This document shows, piece after piece, positions 25,322-33,914 of a DNA stretch of 64,000 nt (positions are counted from its first letter, which is position 1; each line of letters begins with the position of its first letter). The stretch is from contig RCNN01000061.1 of NCBI GenBank assembly GCA_003667245.1, positions 60,779 to 124,778 of the forward strand. The letters are read 5' to 3'. A model generated the notes under the pieces. That model worked only from the letters and a program-made list of their open reading frames with translations, did no database searches and was not told the origin of the DNA. The position numbers and the translations under genes are program-made. The DNA comes from Heterostelium multicystogenum. Its lineage: Eukaryota; Evosea; Eumycetozoa; Acytosteliales; Acytosteliaceae.

Positions 25322-25963
25322 CCCGGTCTCTTTAATGCCACACCACTTCTGTCTAAAGGGATCCCCTTATCGCTTAGGGAGATCTATGATTGCCTGATAT
25401 CCATGGAATACAAAACCCCCAAGCTGACGGATGGTCAATTTCAATGGTCGCTTCCGCCCACTAAAGTCGACTTCACCTCCAAATCTAATATATTCACCCA
25501 CATTGCCAACATAAGCCACCATAGAGGACGGAACACCGTCTTCAGATTCTTTGCTAGGGCACTACCTGGTTTAGCCTACGTCAAAAACTCAGATTGTTGT
25601 ATGTGCTGCAATCACTACTCTGACCCGTATATTCATACATTCTTCAATTGTCGAGTAGTAATTCAGCGCTTCAATCTGTCGACGATCTTCAACCATTTAG
25701 GCCTCTCAATTCCCACCTACCATTGGTCACTCGAGCAGTCCTATGCTCTGTTAACCAGACGTGATATAGTTTCTGTCTTGGTCTCCATCATATACCACCA
25801 AATATGGAAGTTCTACTGTAAATGTAACTTCGGTAATACCCCTGTTGTCGAAAACGATCTATTGTCCAATTCGCTTATCCTGTCGGAGTATCATAATCAT
25901 GTATCTGTCTTGTCTCTCGTCTCTAAGAACGACGTCGTTAAGCTCCGTGCCAAACTCATGTAA
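25322..25963 (+). pseudogene. ORF2 C-terminus of a TRE-like element (reverse transcriptase polyprotein remnant)
   Basis: An open frame of about 213 codons without its N-terminal endonuclease and polymerase. It contains a Cys/His motif at about residues 95-112 (CCMCCNHYSDPYIHTFFNC), the zinc-knuckle typical of the C-terminus of non-LTR ORF2 proteins. Preceding sequence (FTHIANISHHRGRNTVFRFF) and following helical sequence fit the region after the polymerase. Coding GC is higher than in flanking DNA. Lacking the catalytic domains, it cannot mobilise itself. Confidence 0.8.
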
Positions 25964-26144
25964 TTCAACCAGTGTAGCTCTGTATCAGCTGCTTCATCAA
26001 CTTCTCACACTTTTTTCACTCCTATCCAACTCATATCAACCAATTTCAGCTCATCGCAACTATCAATCTATCTCGTACAACTATATTAACTTAATATGAC
26101 GAAAATAGAATACATAAAAAGAAAGAAAAAAAAAATAGAAAACT

Positions 26145-26160
26145 GATGGCTTCGGTCATC
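26145..26160 (+). other. cUUCGg tetraloop hairpin in the retroelement 3' UTR
   Basis: GATGGC-TTCG-GTCATC forms a six-pair stem (one G-U) closed by C-G around UUCG, an exceptionally stable RNA tetraloop. It lies 37 nt before the poly(A) tail, where a reverse transcriptase recognition element would be expected. Confidence 0.75.
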
Positions 26161-26194
26161 CGAAAAATAAAGCTTAATACTTCAATTTTTACTC

Positions 26195-26228
<34 letters not shown>

Positions 26229-26230
<2 letters not shown>

Positions 26231-26241
26231 GATGTGGTATG
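26229..26241 (+). repeat. Target-site duplication of the TRE-like insertion, 3' copy
   Basis: Exact copy of 25309-25321, placed between the insertion's poly(A) tail and the continuation of the SINE-like element. Confidence 0.85.
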
Positions 26242-26613
26242 GTAGTCTGCTTGTGACGCCTTGGGTCGTGGGTTCGAATCCCGGGTTTTCCAGTTTTTCC
26301 CCATACACTTCCAGTGAACCCATGAACTTTCAAGTCTGTATGATACCATCCCGCCATGAAGAATATGTAAATTGACAAGCGAAGCCCTCAACTACGTAAA
26401 CCATTGGTGTACTCTTAAAATCTTCTGTCGCTTCGAAATACTTAACAGTCCACTGTTGAAACACCTTGCTCCAAATAATAATAGGCAGTCATGCCTCTAT
26501 AAAATGATGGTCATCACAACCGGCCTGTGGTTGTAAAAAGAAATCTGTAGGCTTCTAAACCCTACCTTAAATAAACAACTGTATGGTTATAACAACAAAA
26601 AAAAAAAAAAAAA
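26242..26613 (+). mobile_element. SINE-like element, 3' part (box B, body, poly(A) tail)
   Basis: Continuation of the interrupted element. GGTTCGAATCC (26271-26281) is a perfect pol III box B. The body is non-coding, with three small hairpins (AGGCA-GTCA-TGCCT near 26482-26495; GATG-GT-CATC near 26506; ACAACC...GGTTGT near 26516-26534), and it ends in 17 A (26597-26613). Rejoined length is about 400 nt. T runs at 26286-26289 and 26294-26298 would be expected to stop pol III, so transcription of the whole unit is uncertain. Confidence 0.65.
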
Positions 26614-26622
26614 CTCCAAAAG
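26612..26622 (+). repeat. Target-site duplication of the SINE-like element, 3' copy
   Basis: AACTCCAAAAG immediately after the poly(A), matching 25283-25293. Confidence 0.75.
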
Positions 26623-27160
26623 TGACATTTGTCCTACCCCTTTTACTCTTTCACTTACAAACAAAGTTCCTGAAGGCAGTAGATGGATTCTAAACTGAGA
26701 ACAAGGTCTGTGATTCATTGATTATTGTGATCTTTCTATAACTACTAGTAGTTTCCCTCTCTCATGGAGTTTGGGTATACAATAAATATTGAGTATGGGT
26801 CTTGAAGCTCTTTAAGATTTTTAAATTTACCAAAATATATAAATAACTTTTTATATAACAATAACTAACAAGAATGATCAATTTCGAGACAAATACACCT
26901 TTCTTAAAAACCGAAATCGACAGATTTCTTTTTTTTAAGAATTGTTTTTTGAAGTACAGCTTCATTTTTTGTTAATTTATATGATTTCATAAAATCTTAC
27001 AAGTCAGTTGATTAATGAAACATTTAGATAAGATAATTAGCAACATTAAACGAGTGAGGAGTAGCCTTCCTCATCTAGATAGAGTTTTTGAAAGATCTTA
27101 CAATTTTATTCAGTTTTAAATGTTTAATCATAAAATCAAGACTCAGTCTGAATGTTGATT
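26623..27160. other. Intergenic
   Basis: AT-rich. A minus-strand ORF at 26762-26965 (67 aa, Lys/Leu/Ile-rich) has no recognisable family. Possibly decayed coding sequence. Confidence 0.4.
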
Positions 27161-27467
27161 TTAAATTCGATTAGCATCATTATTACGATTTGCTCTTGCG
27201 GCAGCAGCTCTTCTTGCGGCTTGTTCTTGTTGAGCACGATTAATCTGTTCTTGTTGAGCACGATTCATCTGAGCTTGTCTTGCGCTATCTTGAACACCTC
27301 CATTCAACTCTATAAAAGTGGTAGTTTAAAGATGTTAAAAAAAATTGAAATTAATAATGTTAAAACTGAAACTTACCGAGATTATTATTTAAAGCTTCTT
27401 CATTTGAGTGAACCATGGACAAAGCCAATAAAGCCAAAAGTAATACCAATAAAGTTTTATTATTCAT
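27161..27467 (-). CDS. Small secreted Arg/Gln/Ala/Asn-rich peptide (79 aa) with tandem NRAQQEQ repeat
   Basis: Two exons, 27377-27467 and 27161-27309, with a 67-nt GT-AG intron (GTAAGT donor, TTTTATAG acceptor). Each exon is too short to stand out as an ORF. Exon 1 is a textbook signal peptide, MNNKTLLVLLLALLALSMVHS, followed by NEEALNNN. Exon 2 encodes LNGGVQDSARQAQ, then MNRAQQEQ and INRAQQEQ in tandem, then AARRAAAARANRNNDANRI. The mature peptide of about 58 residues has no cysteine, is strongly basic and probably helical. No family recognised. It sits alone in an accessory region. Confidence 0.7.
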
Positions 27468-28546
27468 TTGTTTATTATTTAAGATAATAATATTATTAAT
27501 TTATAAAAAATAGTAAGTAATAGTTTATGATATTAATAGTTATAATAATAATAATATATTGTAGTTGAAACTACTAGTAGGATTTTGATAATATTATTTA
27601 TTGTTACATACCTACGTTTACTTCTATTTATATTTATCTTTAGTATACTAAAGATAATCTTTAAGGTTTACAAATTATTCCACACTTACCAAGTTAGGAG
27701 TAACTGTCATTCCATTAATTCAAGTTGGTGAAAAATGTTAAAACTAACCCTACCTTAGGGGTTTTTAAAATACTTAATTTATTACTTTATATATTTCAAA
27801 TAATAACAATAGTATTAAGTGGTAAGTTATTATTGGATTAGTAATAATAAATATCTATTTAATTTGTAATATCAGAGTTAGTTTCAAATTAGGTTGAGAG
27901 ATTATAACTTACCAATAATGTATCTATAATTCAAACAATCTAATTTCAATACTATTCTCTTTACCATGTAGGGAATGGATTCTATTTTGGGTGGAAGATA
28001 AATGTAATTTGTCTGGGTGTACAGCAGAACCATCTACCCATATATAATTTTAGTATTTAACAAAACAATAGATGTACGAACCAGAGTGAGAGTTACTCTA
28101 TATTTTTAATAAATGACACTGGTGGTATACATTACTTTGAGGAGTAACATTAGGATAGCATCATTTGACTAAATAAAGACTTGAATGAATGAACAGATGA
28201 CTTTATAAAAAAAATCAAAAAGATATTGAATGGAATGGAGAACAGCATCAATAAAAGAAACATCTCACCACATTAACAATGATTAGAATATCAACCTTCA
28301 TCTCAATATTGGTAGAAAAACTATAATAATCACATACAGATGTAGCTCAAGCATCTATTGAATTAAGAATATTGAATAATTTATATAATTTTGATTAAGA
28401 AAGTTTCACTTTGTCAAGATATGGGTATCTAAATCCAAATTTAATATACATTATATCTGAATATCTATACATTCTTGAAAATTCCAAGATTTGATTACAC
28501 TCCATTTCTCTCGATTACATAATAATCAAAAATCCATTTTCCTATT
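27468..28546. other. Intergenic
   Basis: About 1.1 kb of AT-rich sequence between the secreted-peptide gene and the decayed zinc-finger locus. It has a TAACCCTA...TAGGGGTT inverted motif near 27745-27765. No gene supported. Confidence 0.45.
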
Positions 28547-29290
28547 TTAAAAGAAGCACCTCATCTCGACTACTACAAAAGATTGCTCTTCAACTCTTGG
28601 TTTTTCTTCTTGTTGTGATTCGACTGCTAGTTGTTCAACTTCTTTAACATCTTATATGTTATATTAAAATTGTAATTATTTTATTGTTGAAAAAGTATAC
28701 AACATTAGATTACTTATTCCATTTTCAATGGAAATTTTTATTTGAATGGAAATCTAGTTCAAACCATATTCAATTATCTTTATTGGTCTGGGCAGTTTAA
28801 CTTTCCTTCATAGAAATAAGAAGTTACAATACCATTCATTGTCTCTTGAATAGTCCATTTGGTGAATATGTTGATTCACATGTGCCATGAGTTAATGATC
28901 AATTTTCAATTGGTATAAATGTCAGTTGCAAACTGGAACTATCGTGATTTGTTTATCTTTTAAAAAAGTACATGAGTAGCAAAGAGAAAACTTGCAGGAG
29001 TTACACTTATAATAATAGTATTTTTTGTTACTTATAGATAGTGTTCATGACTGTTGCAGTCAATGTATCATTCAAGTGATGTTGAGTAAGTTTGACAAAT
29101 GTAATAGTTATGATTCTCACAGAAAGAGAATTTAGAGATCACCTTAAACCGGTCAGTGCATCTATCACAAGTAACATTTTGTCTATCTGCATAGCGGAGA
29201 AAACGTTCATGAATAGACTTTTTTGTAGTAACAGACTAATTTGAATAGAATACCGTAAGGATACCCCAAAGCTTCTGTTGTCCACATGGC
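28547..29290 (-). pseudogene. Decayed Cys/His zinc-finger (C1/B-box-like) protein
   Basis: The minus strand keeps protein-like pieces in several frames. First HERFLRYADRQNVTCDRCTD (about 29200), continuing to SFCENHNYYICQTYS; then an HEHYL block; then CNSCKFSLCYSC with TFLKDKQITIVP (about 28950); and finally VKEVEQLAVESQQEEKPRVE ending at 28547. The spacing C-x2-C...C-x2-H-x3-C...H-x-H...C-x2-C-x4-C-x2-C resembles treble-clef C1-like or B-box fingers of dictyostelid multigene families. Frame changes, in-frame stops and no usable start make a pseudogene more likely than a spliced gene. Confidence 0.5.
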
Positions 29291-29366
29291 ACTTGAAAAC
29301 TAAATTTTAGTCAAAAAATTGATTACAAAAGAGAAACAAGATGAAAAAATACTCATAATCAATAAG

Positions 29367-29876
29367 ATGGTTTTAAAACAAATAAAAGAATATTTTCGAC
29401 CAAAGTATTATCATTTCCTAATTAATGGACTGGGAGAAAGTGGAAAGTCAACGATTTTCAGTTCCTTACAAAGAATGAAGCTTGCTGGAGATTTGCCCAG
29501 TTTTGGCAATATCTTTGAGACAATTCTCAACTCATTTGTATTGAGAGCAATGATGAATCATTTTATTCTTATTTTCGTTTTAGATGCAACTGATCATCAT
29601 GGATTCATTACATTTAAAGAGGAATTCACCAAGCTGTCTACAAAGTACATTAGCTTGAATAAACCTTTACTCATATATTTAAATAAGATAGATCGACCCA
29701 ATACATTGTCGGAATCCTATGTCATTGAACAACTTGCACTCAATAAACTAACGGAAAGACCATGGCTTCTTCAACCCACAGTTGCCACAGAAGACATTGG
29801 AATCTACGAAGGCATCGACTGGCTATTAAGCACAATGATCAAGTTAGACAAAGTCAAATCAAAACAACATCTGTAA
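29367..29876 (+). CDS. Divergent ARF-like small GTPase
   Basis: 169 aa from the first in-frame ATG. The P-loop is GLGESGKSTI, worded like a heterotrimeric G-alpha rather than the GLDxAGKTT of ARF. The second half is clearly ARF-like: LIFVLDATDH, LLIYLNKIDRPNTLSESYV (G4 NKID), LNKLTERPWLLQPTVATED and IYEGIDWLLSTM. Between them the switch region is missing: after PSFGNIFETI there is no WDxGGQ, only a jump to LRAMMNHF. The usual N-terminal Gly2 myristoylation site is also absent. Either a rapidly evolving paralogue unable to cycle GTP normally, or a gene with an internal deletion of about 30 codons. Confidence 0.7.
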   Translation: MVLKQIKEYFRPKYYHFLINGLGESGKSTIFSSLQRMKLAGDLPSFGNIFETILNSFVLRAMMNHFILIFVLDATDHHGFITFKEEFTKLSTKYISLNKPLLIYLNKIDRPNTLSESYVIEQLALNKLTERPWLLQPTVATEDIGIYEGIDWLLSTMIKLDKVKSKQHL

Positions 29877-30132
29877 TAACATGATGCAACCAACTCTCAT
29901 CATCTTGATTGACTTATTCGATTAAATCAAATCTACCTCGTTGTATAACAGTATATTTATAACCAACCTAAATCATAATATTACACGTACACATATATAT
30001 ATAATGTATTTTTATACTTATACAAAGTATTTTTAGAAATTTTTAAGAACATTAATAAAAATACTTTGTAGTAGTCTATGTAATAGACGTAGTTATAGCT
30101 GCCGATTAGTGCGCTTATCTTTTAAATTGGAT

Positions 30133-31590
30133 ATGTTGCTAAATCAATTATTTTTAAGTGTATTTAACAACTGCACAATTAGAGATAGAATATTCAACGA
30201 TGTAAGATACATACACAATGTTTGCTTTGGCCAAACATTGACCTACAAATGGTGTGATCTTAAATGTTTACCACATGTGATGGTTGGGAACAACTATGTC
30301 AAGATGCTCAAAGACTATCTGAAGAAGCAGAGCAAAAGAAAGTGGTATAACTATGTGTATCTGCCGGCCTACAATCTAAGAGAGATAAATATGAGAAATA
30401 ATCCATTGACAAGTAAAGCCGCTGAGACTGCGATAATTGTAGATAATATTGCGCTCTTCAAATACTTTATTGAGGAGATAAAGCTGGATTTTCGACTCTA
30501 CTCTTTCATGTGCATTGCACTTCAGCAAGCGCGCTTCGAGATTGTTAAATACATCGACTCACTCGGAATAGTGTTTAACTATGACAGAGAACTTAGAGAC
30601 AGTCCCGTTGGCTTGGATATTGAGATGCTCGAGTGGCTCGCAAACAAAGGATATGTAATATCATTTTCACATCCTAACTATCTTTATTTAAAAGCACTGT
30701 ATAGTGCTGCTGAGAAAGGACGATTAGATTTCATTCAGCAGATTTACGAGCGTGGACACATCGATTTGAAGGATGAGCAGATTGTCAAAGAGGTACTACA
30801 GCACGCATCCAGTCATGGACATATTCATATCATACAGTGGATGATGGAGATAGCTGCTGGGCTTCGCCTTACTGAAGCAAACTGTATAGATCGTGCTGCC
30901 ATGGGAGGCTACTTTGAGTTGGTAAAGTTTCTCCATCTCCACCGCATTGGAACTTGTACAACAGCAGCCATGGACAATGCCGCATCCGGTGGATATTTGA
31001 ATATTATAGAGTGGCTCCATTTGAATAGGACTGAGGGTTGTACCTCTCAAGCAATGGATAAAGCAGCATGCAATAACCATTTTGCTATTGTCAAGTGGCT
31101 ACATGAGAACAGAACAGAGGGATGTACAGCAGCTGCTATTGGGGGGGCTTCACACTATAGTCTGGAGATGGTTCAATGGCTTGTAGAAAATAGAACTGAA
31201 GGATTCACCGACCATGCACTGTATAATGCAGCCCATGCCAAACAAGTTGACATTCTCAAATACCTTCATCAAAACAAAGGTGGCCAATGCTACCCAAAGA
31301 TGTTATTTACTCTTTTTAATGATGTCCGCAATAACTTTGAGGTCATAATGTATCTGGTTGAACACAACCTCTTTGAGCCCGAAGAAAACAATAGCAGGTA
31401 TAAGCTCAGCTACATGGCGGAGATCTTCAGGAATAAGCCTGACAACAACGTACTGCAATTCTTACTGGAAAACGAAATGCGAATGTTCAACACCTCATCA
31501 ATCGATGAATACATTGAATATGCTCAAACAAACAAACTTAATCACTCCATGAAACAACTTCAAGATTTAAAATTAAAGTTATACATGTAA
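30133..31590 (+). CDS. Ankyrin-repeat protein of the dictyostelid expanded family
   Basis: 485 aa, one exon, intact. The N-terminal 70 residues (LFLSVFNNCTIRDRIFNDVRYIHN) look like the F-box-like lead-in of this family. The rest is degenerate 32-34-residue ankyrin repeats such as AASGGYLNIIEWLHLNRTEGCTSQAM and ACNNHFAIVKWLHENRTEGC; LHxNRTEGCT recurs several times. Role: protein-protein interaction, partner unknown. Seven G in a row at 31141-31147 is unusual for the region. The 3' end is convergent with RNF121, with only 27 nt between the stop codons. Confidence 0.85.
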   Translation: MLLNQLFLSVFNNCTIRDRIFNDVRYIHNVCFGQTLTYKWCDLKCLPHVMVGNNYVKMLKDYLKKQSKRKWYNYVYLPAYNLREINMRNNPLTSKAAETAIIVDNIALFKYFIEEIKLDFRLYSFMCIALQQARFEIVKYIDSLGIVFNYDRELRDSPVGLDIEMLEWLANKGYVISFSHPNYLYLKALYSAAEKGRLDFIQQIYERGHIDLKDEQIVKEVLQHASSHGHIHIIQWMMEIAAGLRLTEANCIDRAAMGGYFELVKFLHLHRIGTCTTAAMDNAASGGYLNIIEWLHLNRTEGCTSQAMDKAACNNHFAIVKWLHENRTEGCTAAAIGGASHYSLEMVQWLVENRTEGFTDHALYNAAHAKQVDILKYLHQNKGGQCYPKMLFTLFNDVRNNFEVIMYLVEHNLFEPEENNSRYKLSYMAEIFRNKPDNNVLQFLLENEMRMFNTSSIDEYIEYAQTNKLNHSMKQLQDLKLKLYM

Positions 31591-31617
31591 ATTTGTTGTA
31601 TTATTATTAAAATTATG

Positions 31618-32751
31618 CTATATTATATATTTAGATCTGTCGAATACATATATGAGTAATTGACTTCCTATGAATATAACAGGGTTCCAAGTGATAAGAT
31701 ATCTAGTAGAATCCAGTAGAATGCCCCAAATCAATGAATTCTTTTCCCATGGATTATCACAAAATGATTTAATATCGACTAATAATAGTAGTAGTAGTAG
31801 TTATGGATTATTGTTAGATTTAGAGCCAATGATAATGATAGTAGTATTCATTTAGGTTGTAAACATACCTTTTTCATTACAATTTGGACAAACATTGTTC
31901 TTTCCAACCAATGCCCAACCTCTGATACAATAGAGATGGAAGCTATGTTGGCAAGCCAATTTACAACTCTTTTTACTAAACAACAGGTTCATTACTCCAT
32001 CTAGAACATGTGGCTTCGCATTGTTGTCTGGAACTACACTATCACCATAAGATGCAGCTGATTCCATTGTGAAATTATGTTTATTGCTCTCTAAACTACC
32101 TGTGCAAATAGCACAGTAGTTATTTGATAGCTTGGTAGTTGGTAATCTTGATCCACCAATCTATATTATATATTATATATAATAACATTGTTTTAGTAAG
32201 TATACCTTATCTACTAAACATTGACTTTTAAGTATACTTACACCAAGTAGATTTGCTATACGATTCGAACAAATCTCTGCGAAATCACGACCAAGTACAC
32301 CGTAGTAGAGTCCACAGACAATGAATGAATCAAAGTTGTCTTTAAGTATTGGTAGATCAATGTCATTTGCGCGCAAGAAGAATCCAATGATGCCTAGCCA
32401 TGTGACATAGTATGATACAATATAAATGACAAAGAACCACATGTATACAAGTCTTGGCGTATCTCTGTGGAGTGGATGTGTCGTTGACATTCGGTAGAGT
32501 TTGTAAACAAACATTGTAAACAGACACCATAGTATAATATTGATATAATAAAGTTTGTATATGCACCATATGATACGGAACGACCACATCATGGCCAGAG
32601 AGAACGTCAAGAATGTCTGTGGTGATCGATTCTTCCATCTGATAATAGCAATCTGTGAAATGATTGTCAAGAACATCGTGGTGATGAACAGCACCAAATG
32701 TAATGTATCATGACCCTCGTGCTCATCTGTTTCCTCATGATGTCGCTCCAT
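31618..32751 (-). CDS. rnf121: RNF121/RNF175-type ER/Golgi membrane RING E3 ligase
   Basis: Three exons: 32242-32751, 31869-32160 and 31618-31778 (introns 81 and 90 nt); 320 aa against 327 in human. Order: charged N-terminus, six membrane segments (HLVLFITTMFLTIISQ; TPRLVYMWFFVIYIVSYY), GLYYGVLGRDFAEICSNR, then a RING with CAIC, CQHSFHLYCIRGW and CPNC, then a last exon DNPWEKNSLIWGILLD plus a final membrane segment. These blocks follow RNF121 closely. Role: membrane-bound ubiquitin ligase of the ER/Golgi. The reading frame is intact. Confidence 0.92.
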
Positions 32752-32966
32752 TGTGATCACAATCTATATCTATATTTAATTAGGCTAAACTAAATAAAGA
32801 TTCATTTGCAAGCTTCTTTGCTTTTCACCAAATCTGACATACAGTGTTTTTTCAACAAAATAATTTTGAAAGAATGAGATATTTAAAGAGGGAACTAATA
32901 ATTGGTAGATTTGATAGATTAATCAATTACCAAATTAGGTATTTATAATAATGATTCTAATGTAAT

Positions 32967-33524
32967 TTATTTCTTAAATTTGTGGGTCTGTGTAAATATC
33001 TGATGATACTGGTGAACTCTTGATCCATTGTACCATAGGGAGGATTGAGAGTTGTTGTTTGATTTTTTGAAATCGAATTCCAATCTATTTTTATGGACTA
33101 GTGAATTTAATTTCTGTAACATATCTATGTAAACAGTAGCCATTCCATTTCTTGCAACATTCTGTGAAAAATCTGGTGCTGCAACTACCATTCTTCCAGC
33201 AATTACATAGTTGCCAACTATTGATTTAATTTCTTTATTCTCGCTCTCAAGATAGAGCTCAAGCATTTGATTATACAATTCATACTTCTGTGCTCTCTTA
33301 CCTGGATCACTTAATGCCCAAATCTTGATAGCATCTATTTCCAGCAATTGACTAACAATTTTATCAATCAATGTAGTAAAATTGGATTTTTCATTTATAT
33401 TGGTCAATGTAATATTCGAAGATGGAGGATTGGACTCTGTAGTATTGCTGGAAGCATTATTACCCACCAAGTTTATTAAAACTATTATTAGAATTATTAT
33501 TAAAGTTAAGATTTTAGATTTCAT
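32967..33524 (-). CDS. Predicted secreted protein, 185 aa, unknown family
   Basis: Single exon. The N-terminal hydrophobic stretch (KILTLIIILIIVLINLVG) is a signal peptide or anchor, then a short Ser/Asn/Thr linker with several N-glycosylation sequons, then a helical domain (residues 50-150, for example LYNQMLELYLESENKEI and NYVIAGRMVVAAPDFSQNV). It has no cysteines after the signal. The block ALSDPGKRAQKYELYNQML faintly recalls secreted chorismate mutases, but too weakly to name it. Confidence 0.7.
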   Translation of the reverse strand: MKSKILTLIIILIIVLINLVGNNASSNTTESNPPSSNITLTNINEKSNFTTLIDKIVSQLLEIDAIKIWALSDPGKRAQKYELYNQMLELYLESENKEIKSIVGNYVIAGRMVVAAPDFSQNVARNGMATVYIDMLQKLNSLVHKNRLEFDFKKSNNNSQSSLWYNGSRVHQYHQIFTQTHKFKK

Positions 33525-33914
33525 CTTTTCTACTATAATTATTTATAAAGTTAAATTGAATGAATTCGATAGATTATTCATTAAATTGAACTTAGATAAT
33601 TGTAGTTTGATGGATATCCATAGAAATTTTAGTAAATGATTTATGGGGTATGAATTATTGATTGATTTTCATATGTGTGTTTCCATATTTAGTAATTCTA
33701 ATAAAAACACATTGAAATTGTAAATATGTGTAGAATGTCTCACTTTTTTTTAGATATTCTTAATTACTTATTATTAAATGGGAAATTATTGTACCAAAAT
33801 TCATCAAGTTCATTTTCAAATATAACCTTATGGTTATTATTTGTTTGATTTGGATTTTGTGTAAAAAAAAATATAAAATTATTATTGTTATTTGTTAATT
33901 TATTATTATTGTTA
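33525..33914. other. Intergenic
   Basis: Short AT-rich spacer between co-directional minus-strand genes. Nothing recognised. Confidence 0.5.

Larger units (their letters stand above)
25322..26228 (+). mobile_element. 5'-truncated TRE-like non-LTR retrotransposon
   Basis: A 907-bp insertion bounded by a perfect 13-bp direct repeat and ending in 31 consecutive A (26198-26228). It contains only the C-terminal part of ORF2 and a 3' UTR, as expected from incomplete target-primed reverse transcription. It lies about 137 nt downstream of tRNA-Pro in the same orientation. This agrees with the known habit of dictyostelid TRE3-type elements of inserting downstream of tRNA genes. Confidence 0.85.

Noticed and set aside
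25188..25397. ORF starting right after tRNA-Pro
   Set aside because: Runs across flank, SINE head and LINE; a chance frame through A-rich DNA.
26182..26391. Minus-strand ORF ending in a Phe run
   Set aside because: Created by the poly(A) tail and the SINE-like body read backwards.
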